Under the pieces are notes generated by a model. The model was not told the origin of the DNA and ran no database searches. It saw nothing but the letters and a program-made list of their open reading frames with translations. A stretch of 64,000 nucleotides of DNA from Rhodocollybia butyracea (taxonomy: Eukaryota; Basidiomycota; Agaricomycetes; Agaricales; Omphalotaceae). A program made the translations under genes and the position numbers. Below, one piece after another: positions 1 to 11,330 of this stretch (positions are counted from its first letter, which is position 1; each line of letters starts with the position of its first letter). The DNA lies in the NCBI GenBank assembly GCA_015501585.1, contig JADNRY010000120.1:1-64000 (forward strand), in the 5' to 3' direction.

Positions 1-584
1 ATGACGGCGCATTTCGGACAAAATTCGTTGACGTGAATTGATGAAACGTTGAGTGTGTGTTGGCAGGTCGTTGAATGTACCCCAACAAATTGTTGAATCG
101 GTGGGTAGAGATTGATTGGCCAGAACGTCGAAACCTCCAGAAATTTATATATCAGGTTTGGATGCAGTCTGAGATATTGAAGAATATAGCTTTGAAGCTC
201 AATGAAAAGTTCTACAGTTAGCCTGGAAAATGTGTATATTTTCTCAAGAATTAGCGCCAGTTATTACAGTCGTACGATTTCCAACCGATGCTCGTACTGT
301 TTCATACAGATTATTATGCGATACGCAATTGAGGATTATACGATTTTTGGGTGACAGCTATACGGTCAGTTTACGATGTTGATTTACGATTTGCAATTCC
401 GGTCGGCTACCCCATACGATGATTCCAATAACAAATTCAGAAACTGTTCAGAAACTGTTCAGAAAGCCTCAGCTAATGCCTGAGTTTCTCGAAGTGTTAT
501 AACATCTCTGAGAAGTTCTCCACCGATGCTTACTTTCTCCTCCTACTTGAACTATTGCACTCGATTATCTCTGTGATGGATCCC
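1..584. other. Upstream non-coding stretch
   Basis: No coding sequence is convincing here. The stretch holds a short direct repeat (cagaaactgtt twice near 439-461) and presumably the promoter of the gene that starts at 585. No TATA box stands out. Confidence 0.4.
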
Positions 585-3500
585 CAATATATTGCCCAGA
601 TGTTCCAGCAATTTCTTGCATCGCAGGCAGGACAGGCTCTTTCTAGTCAAGGTTCGATGGCTACCCCAACCACTCCGCCAACGATGGGCTCCACCAATGC
701 TCCCACGAGTGTAGAACTTCCGGTTCCAGCCACTCCCTTGATTCCAGGACCTTTACCTTTCTCGCAACCTGGACCTGCGCCTTTGCCTGCAGTCCCAATT
801 TCGACTCTCCAGCTACCACCTGGGGGCCCTTCAACTCCTAGCTTTCCTCCCCCTCCTTCGACTTGTCGCCCTTATAGCTCCCTTCAGATGCTATCCGCTG
901 TAGCGAGTGGTAGTGAAGGTATTGCGTCTGGGGGTGTGGCAAATCCGGGCCATCCTCGGGTTACTACAGCGGCTGGCTTTCCTGCGATGTCTACTCTGAT
1001 TCAGCGTTCTAATCAGAGTCGGCTAGATCATGCTGGAGCCTCATTACCGAAGAAGGAAAAACCCAAGAAAATGCGAGGCAAGGCCTTACTTCCTCCCAGT
1101 CTTGCGGGTGAGGGAGCAAAGCCAAAGATGGAGGACTGTGTGCTGGTTGCAGAAGGCGGGGAACATGTGGTAAACTTGGACGTTTCAGTATACCCTCCCA
1201 TGCCCTCACGGGCGGATCAGCAGGTATGTACTTTGAAGCACTTTGTTCTTTTGGCCTCTTGATCCTGACTTTGATGCTTAAAGGACTGTCATCTTCCCAA
1301 CCATCTGGTCCATTACGCTCGAAATCAAGAGAGTTTCCGTATAATTCTTACAGCTTTAAATCTTTTTCACCAATTCTCTAACCTTCCTGTCACTACTCGT
1401 CTCGTTGACCTGTTTGCTGCAATTTCAGGGAAGATACAAGAGCAATACAACCTTTCCTCTGCTTCATCCCAGCCTCTACCTTTCCACGAACGACTTCCGA
1501 TTCAACTTCTTTGCTTTACAAACCGAGGCCGACCCAGTGGTACTCACCGCACAGCTAGGCTCACCACAGCTCCATGGAACGAGAGCACAAATTTGGCCGA
1601 CCTTCTTAATAATTCACATGAGTACGCAGTTCCGCGATGGGCTCTTACGCGTGACAACCATTTTCAGATCTTCGCCAGTGAGTAAACTTGATGCCTCCTT
1701 GACCATAATGTTACAGTACTAAGAATGGTCCTATGCAGTTCTTCGACGATACCCCCTAGAAGCTACCATTAATCTCTCTGAGGTTTATTTAGGCACCGAA
1801 GACCGCATGCGTCACCATAGTTGCATTGCGCAGAGAGTGTATGCTTTATTTCGTCACGATGTCGATTCCATGGAAATTTCTGATTTGAATGAGGGAGAGA
1901 TCGAGCAGTCACAGTCCTGTCCGGAGTCGGAGCCTCATATTGAGGCTGAACAGGTATGTGTGTGTTAGAGAACCAGAAGTATTTGATTAACCAAGGATTT
2001 GTAGACCGGTGGAATCATTGCTCAAGCTTTGACCGTCTCAGTGCCTCCCAATGTTACACCTGTTGCCTCCACGCCACCTGTTGCCACATCACTAGCCATT
2101 TCCATCCCTTCACTTCCTACTCCAGTACAGGACGCCTATGTAAGTTCTTTTACTCTTGAATTATAGAATTCACTCCAATTGATTTCATCTATTAGCAGTA
2201 TTCAATTCCTGCGACTGACAAATTATGGGAAAGAAGATGGTTGAATCCGACCCGGCTGGACAATATCCCTGAATTCTTCAACGTAGACCGAACTTTCAGT
2301 ATTTTTGATACGGTGCAGGAACACTATACAGCGAATCATGGAGCTGTATGCCCTGGACTCAATATTGAAGGCTGCAATGACGCTGAGCTGGTTGGTCAGT
2401 TTGAGAGTCTGATGAGAAATTCTATCAGTTCAGGTGATTGGAGTAGGATATTATCACCAAACCGTGTTTTCTCTAGGTTGGTTTCCTTTACATTGGGTCA
2501 ACTTATGGTATCTTTCACTCACTTTGTTACCTTTGCATACAGGATACGTCTGGATGCGCGAGGTCGACGAGTATTTGTATCATCAGGCCCGGGTGTTGAG
2601 CAGGAAGTTATGAATGCTCTCTTCAAGGCCTACTTTGACCGGGAAGATGAATTCTGTTCCCCTCTCATCAACGAATACAAGACTCTCTCCGCTTTTCCAA
2701 ATACCAGATCCTCTGATCTTTCGGCTCTCAAACGGGAACAGTTAATTATGTTCGGTGCAGTGACTGCCTTAGCTTTGATTTATGGGTCGTACCCTGCGCA
2801 TCTCAGTCCTCTTCTTCTTATCTACTTTCTCAACCGCTGCCACTTGCCTTGTCTTCATCGTGACCTTATTTTTCTGTATTTTCCTTCTCTTGGGGTGACT
2901 CTTGACAACTGGCTGGCACTGGACCATACTGAACCTGTCGTTGGACCACAATTTCTCCAGCACTTTTCAACGTTCCATAATATTAGTGAGGTATGATTAT
3001 TTTTATTTCGGTTTTTGGTTTTCGTTTTGATGAGCTTCGATTGGTAGCTTGGTGCATTGAATGGTCGATCTCAGGAAAGGCATCGAGTTCTCGCATACGA
3101 AATGCTGCATAATGCTATAATCGGGCCCATCGGTGTTACCAATGCATACTTTCAGTTATTTCTGGAAGGTTTTAGATTGCCTTGCTCTTCAACGCTTGAT
3201 ATCTGTGATGTGAGATTGCTTTCTTGTCTGTTCGATTTTTTTCAGATGCTAAAATGTTTCTGTAGTTGGTTCGCAACTTTCATGGTGGGGCTGAGGAGTT
3301 CATCCAGACTGCTGAAATATCCGTAATCAGGTCCTTCGATGACTTGAATATTCGAATCTTGGATGCAGTTAATGGTCCATTTCGAGACGACTTCACCAGT
3401 GCATGTGCAGAAGCAGGACCGGATTTTGCAGATAAAAGTTTCGAAACTATCTTCCAGGAGTTTCTCGAAGCCACAGGAGCACCGTGCCCTTCTGTGTTTG

Positions 3501-3941
3501 ATGAGATCAAGGATCGATTTAACCCAGAAATCAATTTAGAGCGCATTGATTCTTCCACTTTTCGAATGGAAATTTTATGTTGGTCAGTCTCAGGAGCATC
3601 TAGAGTCATAGCGGAGGGTGAGCCATTGAGGGTTTGTACCTTTCTTTTGAAGTAAAGGGAGAAGCTGACCTAGTTTTCAGATTGTACTGGTGACGGATGA
3701 GGATTCGACCTACATGTCCAGTTCCACACCCCGCGCTCGCCGTGCAGAGTACCTTGCAGCCGGTATCTGTTCCTTCAAAACCTGTAGCCGATCCCTTCGA
3801 ATTCCGGTTTCGTACTTGATCAAACTGCTTCGTGATGCCTATTCGGATATGGACAGTTCTTTCCCTAATGCACGATCCGCAGTGCATCATTGGTTGCTAG
3901 TTCAAATGTTGGAAGCCATTGGATCGTATACTGTTCTTTGA
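585..3941 (+). CDS. HECT-like domain protein, multi-exon
   Basis: I start at the ATG at 585 because the protein then opens MDPQYIAQMFQQFLASQ and runs without a break into a proline/serine-rich segment of about 190 residues. Exons are readable at 585-1223, 1284-1677, 1739-1953, 2005-2139 and from 2196 on, with further introns ending near 2541, 3047, 3265 and 3680; all donors and acceptors are GT/AG. The second half is globular. Its last exon reads CSFKTCSRSLRIPVSYLI followed by LLRDAY, which resembles the C-lobe around the catalytic cysteine of HECT ubiquitin ligases, and the preceding exons (for example RGRRVFVSSGPGVEQEV and the AVTALALIYG helix) fit the degenerate HECT-like proteins common in Agaricomycetes. 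If correct it would transfer ubiquitin in the cytosol or nucleus, but conservation of the full active site is not shown. Alternative: a lineage-specific protein of unknown function. Confidence 0.5.
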
Positions 3942-4240
3942 ATTGCAGGATTTTGCTTTGACTTTATAGCGTTTGGACTTTTAATCAAGTAGAGACTGAC
4001 AGTGACTTTCTACTACGTTTTACTGTTTAATAATACTGGCAATGAGTCCAAATATCTATATTGAACCGTAATAAGTAACGCTCTCCTGGGGGGATCATCG
4101 TCAAGATGGCCTGGTACTCTCAACCACTTCTGAATAAGTATGAATTCAGCTCCCAACCGACTCAACCGACTCGGATACGTCCAGCCGACCAGCATTTCAG
4201 CTTATTCCTAATTCCTAATTAAGAAGTATTCAAATTCCAC

Positions 4241-4248
4241 GTATATAA
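4241..4248 (+). promoter_or_regulatory. TATA-like box of the small heat-shock-like gene
   Basis: The sequence gtatataa lies 51 bases before the ATG at 4299. Just upstream (4203-4238) TTC and GAA triplets recur (TTCctaattcc, aGAAgtaTTCaaaTTCc), which resembles a loose heat-shock element, although the 5-bp spacing is imperfect. Confidence 0.4.
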
Positions 4249-4298
4249 GTCAGTCTAATCTACCGCAATTCTAGGTCCATTCCTATCCTTCACTACAA

Positions 4299-4988
4299 AT
4301 GGCTTCTCCTGAGCACACCTGTGCCCCACCTCCTCCATATCCCACCTTAGTATCAGCTTCTATGCTCCCACCTCTGGCGGTTGCTCCTTCTGCCAGCTTT
4401 GGTGCCATTATCCAACAGCTTCGCATTCAAAACAATTTTTTTTATCAGCCTCGACTCAACTGTCACTACGATGTGGCCGCTGCAGCACTCAAAGCCTCTA
4501 TTGAACTTCCAGGGGTATGTAAGGACAATCTCCATGTTACGGTGAGTCTCAATATGTGAAGCTCAAGCCAAGCCTCTCACTCCAGGTTGGCAGCTTGTTG
4601 ACTCTGCTATCAACCACGTTCGAAACTTAAGTATCTGGGGATTTCTGCTTCCTCCATATTCCCCGATCTCTGGTGTCACCAGTGCAGCAGCGTCGGGTGC
4701 AGAAGCACCTCAATCAGCTTCTGGACCATACCCAGGATCTAACATGCCCTTTCAATACATGTTACGCGAACGAAAGTACGGAGAGTTTTACCGACTGTTG
4801 CCTGTACCCCCCGAGACCAAGGTACTTCTGGTTTCCTCCTTCTGGGATAGGATCTTATAAGCTTCTCACAGAGCAACGATGTACTGGTGATTTTGGATGC
4901 TGGAGTTTTATATGTAACTGTCTCCTTTCAAAAACCACTGACCCAGGAGGAAGTTGACGCTTCCAGAGAGGTCATCAACCTCACATAA
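4299..4988 (+). CDS. Divergent Hsp20/alpha-crystallin-like protein
   Basis: The first exon begins MASPEHTCAPPPPYPTL and reaches a stretch (PRLNCHYDVAAAALKASIEL, then PGVCKDNLHVTV) that matches the start of an alpha-crystallin domain, where family members have PRMDVxE...ATFELPGLKKEDVxVxV. A later exon carries LRERKYGEFYRLLPVPPETK, the classic RERxxGxFxRxxxLP strand, and the last exon (starting after an acceptor near 4875) gives SNDVLVILDAGVLYVTV, matching the conserved NGVLTVT strand before the stop at 4988. These ATP-independent chaperones bind unfolding proteins in the cytosol. About 60 Pro/Ala/Ser-rich residues separate the two half-domains, far longer than the usual loop. The join between exon 1 and the next segment is unclear: the frame needs an intron of about 31 bases (donor 4542) or 58 bases (donor 4515), or a frameshift. 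It may therefore be a decaying copy. Confidence 0.6.
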
Positions 4989-5287
4989 CCTGGGAGCCAT
5001 TCCTGATATAATAGAAAGCGTTTTCGTACTCTAAGTTACTGCATGAGTGAATAATGACAAGACTTCAAGTGAATTGGTTCTGAGGGCTCTTTGAAGCTTT
5101 CAACTCGACGAGTTTCTCTACAGAGGTGTCAAAGTGAAGCATTCTTTGACGAGGGAAAGACGGTTGAGCGCCCGGAGAAGGTAGATCTGGAGTGTGTTTT
5201 CGTGCGCCTATGATAATCTGGTTCTCGGGGTTTGAGTTGTACGAGGAAAGCAGGTTTTCTTCACCAATGCCTGCTCTTTCCTGCCCC
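4989..5287. other. Intergenic, nothing recognised
   Basis: This is the 3' flank of the Hsp20-like gene. Open frames here are short and have no familiar motif. Confidence 0.4.
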
Positions 5288-5603
5288 AATTGTCGGCCAC
5301 AAAGATAATACCCCGAGCATTCAGGAAGTCTGAAAACCGATAAGCAAGATGAGTCTTACGAGTCCGAGAAAAAAAGACATACACGGCGTGCGAAGAGGTA
5401 TCGTGTTGACGCTCGTCGAAGCGGATACTAGCATAGGAGTGGATATTTGGTGAGATGTGGGGGATCCGGTACCTGTCGTGGGGTCCAAAACGAGACCGGT
5501 ATATGGGCTTCCCCCATGAGAGTCCCTTTTCATTGGAGCCGCTACGAAAAGGTATTTAGAACGTGAAGAATGCAGACCAGGGGGGAAAATACTCACCTTA
5601 ACT
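5288..5603 (-). repeat. Duplicated block A, copy 1 (gene fragment)
   Basis: This block is closely similar to 13061-13375, sharing strings such as gaagcggatactagc and gagaccggtatatgggcttc in the same orientation. On the minus strand both copies encode a short conserved piece reading KGTL-GEAHIPVSFWT. In copy 1 the frame is shifted part-way, so I treat it as a broken fragment of a larger minus-strand gene. Function is not recognised. Confidence 0.6.
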
Positions 5604-6660
5604 TAACCTGTTTGCCTACCCTCAAACTCCTGATCCACGGGTAGTCCAAGTTGTGACCCGGTTCTACTGCTCTGACCTCTGCCATCCGCCCACCATCCGC
5701 TCTTTAACTAACTGTCGACTTTGTACCGACAAGCACAAAGATAAAGAATATAGAACTCGATGACCGAAGAAACTATAAGCGAGTCCGAATTTTTCGGACG
5801 TCCATCACGGGTTACACGCATTACCGTCTCGAACCGTCCAGCTTGAGAAAGCTCCACATGCTCAAAAGCACCGTTTGAAGTTGATAAGAACCTGTAAAGA
5901 TCGAGAACTCGGGATCGTGTGGTCCCAGAGCGTCCAATGCGGATCCGAGAGCGACGGGCGTAGTTGAATTCTGGGGTGAAGATGTGTGATTTCTCAATGC
6001 AAGACTAGCTTGGTGGTTGAAGAGGGAGTTCGGAATGTTCTTGGCGGATGGAAGATGAGGTTGCCATATAGAAATAGGGAAGGAAGGCAGCGCGAGAGAA
6101 GGGATGATCCGGAAGTAGAAGTCGTGGTGTCAATACGAGGATACGGTGCGAATGCATTGGAGGCGAGCAATTATGAGTTGCGTGACATCTGTGGCATGTA
6201 ATATGTGTTTGCCGTGCCGCTGAAAGGATCGGGTTCAGATGTCTTTAGTCTTCCCTTCATTCTTCATTCTCCTAAAACCTCTGCCTCAAAACTTCCCAAC
6301 AGCGTCTCCATCCTTCCTCAGATTCCTCACCCACATCCACCCACATCTAAAACCATCCTTAAAGCCTACAAACTTGAACTCCAGATAGGCGTGCGAGTCC
6401 TGAGGGTGCGGCGAACAGACAGTAGTCAGATGGAGGAAACCCGGAGTTGCAATGGTAGATGAAGGTTGGAAGAGAAGTTTTCGAAGTTTAGGCGCTCAGC
6501 GAGCGCTCGTAATACAGCAAGCGGTTGTAATACTGCGAGCCGTGCACGGCACCTCACCAGTCGTGGATGGTGCCAGTAAGTGGATTCTGGTAAAGTAGTG
6601 GATGGATTAGATAACGAAGCCGAACGACTGGGAGGGTTACTGGATGAGTTGTAAATGTTA
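5604..6660. other. Degenerate region between duplicated blocks
   Basis: Overlapping low-complexity frames on both strands are present, and none is convincing alone. Positions 5660-5690 share a phrase (ctactgctctgacctctgccatccg) with about 13500-13525, so this too belongs to the duplicated material. The dyad GCGCTC-agc-GAGCGC sits at 6492-6506. Confidence 0.4.
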
Positions 6661-6927
6661 TTATTGACTTGGAAAGCAGTGATTGGCAGAGCCGGGAGGG
6701 TCAAGATAGCCCGAACGCGGAGGCGGCGACAGCGGTTCTGGGCTTCTGACCCGCATGCGCTTTGCCGGAGCAGGACCATCTTCAACGATGTCGTTGTTGT
6801 CAACATGTTGGTTGACAAGCATTCGTCGCTTTCCGGAAAAGTCATTGGGATCGTCGAATTCGTTCGCATTTCCAGTGAAAAGCCGCGCAAATGGTGCAGC
6901 CACGAAATTTTTGAAGCTTCCCAGCAA
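6661..6927 (-). pseudogene. N-terminal fragment of a nuclear-type protein
   Basis: The minus-strand frame reads MLGSFKNFVAAPFARLFTGN and later PAPAKRMRVRSPEPLSPPP followed by RSGYLDPPGS. An amphipathic start, a basic nuclear-localisation-like patch and SP-rich sequence are what one sees at the N-terminus of basidiomycete nuclear proteins. I am reminded of Ulp1-type SUMO proteases, but no catalytic domain is present to prove it. Downstream on the minus strand the frame runs into duplicated, rearranged blocks, so the gene is probably broken. Confidence 0.35.
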
Positions 6928-6964
6928 AGATGAATTGGAACGAACAAGAGTACGTCGTGGCGTC

Positions 6965-7490
6965 TGTCTATCACAACTGATAAGGGTGAGCGGCCGGCGT
7001 CATCTCATGGAGGCATGCGATATTTGTTTAAACAGCCGTCGAGATTTGGAAAGGCGAGCGTTCGAGAGAGAAGTCGATCGCGTAAAGGTAGAATCCGAGT
7101 TGGACGATTGAGCGGCAGCAGTGCCTGGTCATAAGGGAGGTGTTATGGCACCGAGTTCTTGGTAAAGGTAAGTAAACCAATCCGAGCCAACACTTTCTGG
7201 AGACGGATGAAGGAATGCCGCGTGCTGGAGAAGCACTACGGTCCGTCTTCTCATCCCCTCCTCAGCTTCTTCACCCTCTTCCAACCACATCCAAACCCGT
7301 CCCTACTAAAGACCAAGAGTACATTCTTCAAATTTCCTGTGAGCCACGAATGTGCAGCAAAGAAGGCTAGGTGGATAAAGGAGTCCCGAGGCGATAATGG
7401 TAGATTGAAGTTGAAGGAGAAGATTTCGAATTTTTAGGCGCTCAATGAGCGCCGGTTATTGCAACTCGAGTACCTCGTTATTGGAGCATG
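6965..7490. repeat. Duplicated block C, copy 1
   Basis: Shared with 12355-12935. Both contain ggccggcgtcatctca, aacagccgtcgagatttt, gtgctggagaagcactac (-tgc in copy 2) and the hairpin GGCGCTCaatGAGCGCC followed by ctcgagtacctcgttattgg. Copy 2 carries additional small insertions. No complete gene is encoded; fragments of Ser/Pro-rich reading frame are visible. Confidence 0.65.
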
Positions 7491-7851
7491 GGTGGTGAGA
7501 TCTTGAGAGCTCACAAGCTAACGCTAGAGGGACCTTCGCCGGTCCAACACTGCCCTGGTGAAACACCACGCTGAAAGCCCATTGCGGCACTACGAACATG
7601 CTGGTATATACAATCTCGAAGCCAAATGTTGGCCTTCATGTTCCACGAATCGAGGCGCTGGCTGAGGGACGGATGCTCCGGGAATCACAAATTTGGCTAT
7701 CGAGAGTGAGCTGCATGGATTGATAAGTTCAAACAAGGTTGAAAATGAGAACGGAAAGAGAACTTACGAGCATACGGAGTACTGGAAGGGTAAGAGAGAA
7801 AGGCAAGCTGGAGCCGCTCTCCAATTTTGAGCGTATTAGATATGTGAGCAT
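7491..7851. other. Non-coding, upstream of the oxygenase locus
   Basis: No coding frame or motif is recognised. It separates block C from block D. Confidence 0.4.
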
Positions 7852-8290
7852 TGGCCATTTATGTGTGAATCTTTGGGCGTTGGTGTTGAAGTATATCTTG
7901 CCCCAGAGACAGTCAGCAAGAGTAGGGAAGGGTCATCCAGTTTCTCTCGAAACTGGGCTACCTGACGGTTCGGTTAAGGACCAGTCAGATATTTAAAGTG
8001 ACGGCTGGTTCACAAGGAGCACAAGCACATTCACTAGTTAGAAGTCGGAATCGCCAGACAGTGGTGCACGCAAGAGAAATTCGCCAGTCATGACTAGCAA
8101 TACTATATTAAGAAATGAAAGATTGACAAAAGAAAAAGGAGAACACACCAGAACCAATGAAAATATCAATACAACCAGCTCCAATGCTGTCTCCTCCAGG
8201 TTGCTTGAAGGTAAGGAAGGAAAAACTCAGCCAGTACAATCGACGGCCCGTGTCACGTGACTATATATATATCTAATGATAATCGTCGAT
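7852..8290 (+). repeat. Duplicated block D, copy 1 (oxygenase gene upstream region)
   Basis: About 430 bases are repeated, roughly nine bases in ten identical by eye, at 14549-14990. The shared part ends with cgtgtcacgtgact followed by an AT-rich ata run and lies directly in front of the oxygenase gene that starts at 8401, so it probably includes that gene's promoter. The E-box-like CACGTG is at about 8256-8261. Confidence 0.65.
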
Positions 8291-8400
8291 CGATTTCTGG
8301 TGTTCACTATCATGGATAAACCACCTCGTATATAGCTTTCTCGTTGTTTTCATGGCTCGTTTTCACAAATTATATAGATCCAAGCCTGCCAGTGAAGCCG

Positions 8401-10098
8401 ATGGTTCAAATCAGGCAACAGAAGACTCGAAACCTTCAAGAAAGCAAAATCGATCCAGATTCTGATAAGGTAGTATTTCATTTTTTTCCATATGCTCTGT
8501 TAATATTGCATCCATAGCCAAAGCGCACAAAGTCTCAAATGCGGAGGGACCGACATCGGAAACTAGAGGAAGCTAAAGCTTATGATCTTAGAGCTTGGGC
8601 TGAATCACAAAACCTGAATGTACTCAGCGATCGAGAGTTGTATGATAAACTTGCTTTGGTACTACAATATTTTCTGCAATTTTATGCCTCTCATGTTTTC
8701 ACAGATTCTACACAAGTATTCCGGACTAAACGATGTACAAGTTATTGGTATCGATCCCACCGATCATATTCATTATCTTCAGCGATTGAAAGATCTTGAG
8801 AGAAAAAGGTGTCATCCACTTGTCTTAGATGATGAAGATTTTCCCTTGGATGAAACGCGTTTGATCTACCAACCAGGAACGTATGTTGGAATTGATAAAA
8901 AATCATTCAATATATTGTTTGAAATCAGGATCAGGTTGTTCACATTGACCTTTTCTTATTCAATGTATACTGAATCTTATGTAGATCCTTCTCATCCATG
9001 AAGGAGATAGAGAGAGAAGAGATCAAAGAAAATTTATACACCATGATGCTTTACTCTGAAGCCGCAGATGCCATTACCAATAGTGGGGTAAGTGTTATGG
9101 ACTTTTTTTACTCATCCTTCTAAAATCATAATATGACAGACACAGACTTTGAAACAACCTAAAAAGCATGGTACAAATACCGAAACTGATGGTCAAGGTA
9201 AACCCTATCCCAAACCAGGGAAAATGTATGCTGCCGGTTGGCATCGTACCATGGGTGAACGGGGGGTTGATGTTTGCTGGTATTCCGTTCTCAAACCCTA
9301 TGGAATAAAAGCACGCGAAATTGCTATTGAAAAGTGAGTGGCAGGAAACTAATACTTTCTCAACCGTAATTCTTTACAGGTTTGCCAATGCGACTGCGAA
9401 GCTGGCAGGAGTGGCAAAATTCTTTCGAAAATCATTAACAGAATTATATCCTCTTGGACAGAAGATGCTGGAAGATCACGCTGAAAGGTTGATATCTCAT
9501 TCACATTATAGATCTCACTTACACTCTCTGTAGATTCGATGTTCCCTCTTTCGACCAGCTATCTTTACTTGAAAAGGGAACTCCCGTTGAAAACATGCCC
9601 TTTGCCAATAGTTTGACTATCACCAATGGTGATTTTGCTAACTATCAGCATATGGATGCTGATGCAATAGAAGTTGCATATGGCATGTGGTGGGCAGCAA
9701 AAAAAGTAAATGGTGGATGGGTTTTAGATGATGACTGTGATCATGACAAGATTAAAGGAGGTCAATTTTTAATAGGAGAATATGGCATTGCGATTGATTT
9801 TGAAAAGTGAGTTGTTATTTCATGAGTAAAATCTTATCTTATGTTTTCAAGGGCATCAGGACTTGTAGAGATTTACTGGAGAGGCAAGGTGGATCATCAT
9901 GGAACACTGACTTCTGTGAGCCAGCCTGGATATACCCGGTTTGGAACATCCATCCAGATCACCCGAAAATTGGTTCAGGGGGTTCAAGCCTGGGAAAAAC
10001 ATGGGAAGGACCCAAATCGAGTTGTTGATGTAGGTGAACGGCTTGAATCTGCAGAAGCATCTTTGGCGAGAGCAAGGGAAAAAGGCAAACAGAAGTGA
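8401..10098 (+). CDS. TET/JBP-like 2OG-Fe(II) dioxygenase
   Basis: The exons 8401-8469, 8518-8658, 8705-8880, 8985-9087, 9140-9333, 9380-9487, 9534-9806 and 9852-10098 join into one open frame of 436 residues. The N-terminus is basic (KPKRTKSQMRRDRHRKLEEA). The C-terminal half has the layout of the TET/JBP dioxygenase fold: GWHRTMGERGVDVCWYSVL, then the Fe-binding HxD in NYQHMDADAIEVAYGMWW (about residue 303), a GGQFLIGEYGIAIDF strand, the distal histidine in WRGKVDHHGTL (about 370), and a downstream arginine in TRFGTSIQITRKL as candidate 2-oxoglutarate ligand. Known members oxidise 5-methylcytosine or thymine in DNA, and the family is expanded in basidiomycetes next to KDZ transposons. All exons are intact. 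Substrate and nuclear location are inferred. A 6-base microexon (8929-8934) could add two residues. Confidence 0.65.
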
Positions 10099-10387
10099 TA
10101 TGTAAGCCTGCTACACACTTACCACTCCCGTCACAGTATAGTTGAAAAGTACTAGATGTGAGGTAGTGGATACTAAAGTAGTTGGTTGATAACTAAACAA
10201 ACGAGCAAGAATAGCAACAAGATAGGATAGTGTAGTTGAAAAGTACTAGATGTGAGGTAGTGGATACTAAAGTAGTTGATTGATAACTAAACAAATGAGC
10301 AAGAATGGTCAATAACTAAACGAACGAGCAAGAATATCACTAGATGTGAGGTAGCGGATACTAAAGTAGTTGGTCGATAACTAAATG
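10099..10387 (+). repeat. Tandem repeat behind the oxygenase gene
   Basis: About three degenerate copies of a 75-100 bp unit follow the stop codon, each containing ctagatgtgaggtag and ggataactaaac-type phrases (agtagttggttgataacta). A related single unit occurs at 15255-15310 behind the deleted copy of the locus. Confidence 0.6.
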
Positions 10388-10639
10388 CGTGACACGTATC
10401 AGCTGTTCTCCACTTTTCGAAGCAGCTTCTTCTTCCCGATATCTAATGCTGAGGGTGATCGTACAGTATTCCGACTACAAATGGAACAAGATAGATTGAA
10501 AGGGAAATGAAGGGGATAAAGGATGACGATGGTGTGAACTGCCAACGAAGACAACAATTTTGTCGGTAGTAGTACAGATACACAGATTAGCTGCAAGCGA
10601 CCAGTCAACTCCACCACGGATGATTTAGGATAACTCAAA

Positions 10640-11330
10640 TGCACTCCCTAGTTCGGGGCGCTGCTCTCCATGAATCTCTCCTCCGACATTACTTTCAGCC
10701 GGAGAAACGAGACTTCCAAAAGAAATCCATCTATCGGAAGTCTCGAGGGAGCCAAGCGTTTGACACGTCGGAGGATTTTATAGGGCTGACCAGAAGGAGC
10801 AGGAGTTTGGGATGAAGTAGTAGAGGGCGTGGGACGGCTAGACGCCGCTGGGATATGGAAGTGGGGTAGATCGGCCTCAAACATGCTTGGATTCCGTTGC
10901 AAGTTCATTCGTTGGACTGGATGAGTTATAGGATGCGTAGGTGGCAGGTGTAGAAGATTTTACGCGGGAAGACGAATGTTTACTTTCGGCGCATGTGACA
11001 TCTTTGGTGCGCTTCTTTCCTTTGCCTTTGTCGGGCAATTCAGAAGCAGCAGTAGGGGTACGTAGCTTTTTCCCCTCATCACTGGAAGGGCAAGGGCTGA
11101 CATTCATCTCCTCCCTACTCTTGGAGCCATATACCTGCGAGTAGAGACCACTGGCGCGCTTCTCCTTCTCTTTGGGTGGCAGAATGATTCTGATCGTTGG
11201 ACACGTTGAACTGGTCCGGGCAAAATGGAGGGGAGTAGATGTGTACTGAAAGTGGTGACGCAGGAGATGTCGACGGACCGCAGAAGTAGAAATTGAAGAA
11301 AGGGAGTTGAGGGTCGAGGAGCTAGGTGAG
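10640..11330 (-). pseudogene. Broken Ser/Pro-rich gene fragment
   Basis: On the minus strand a frame from about 11330 down to 10905 reads LPPKEKEKRASGLYSQVYGS and then MNVSPCPSSDEGKKLRTPTA with a basic KGKGKKRTKD patch. A second frame (10908-10648) continues with NPSMFEADLPHFHIPAASS and YKILRRVKRLAPSRLPIDGF. The frames overlap around 10900 and need a one-base shift or a very short intron to join. Composition suggests a disordered nuclear protein, perhaps the same broken gene as the piece at 6661-6927. No catalytic motif is visible. Confidence 0.35.

Noticed and set aside
6426..6974. A 182-residue minus-strand protein
   Set aside because: The frame cuts across the better supported frame of the 6661-6927 fragment, and its composition is that of an out-of-frame shadow.
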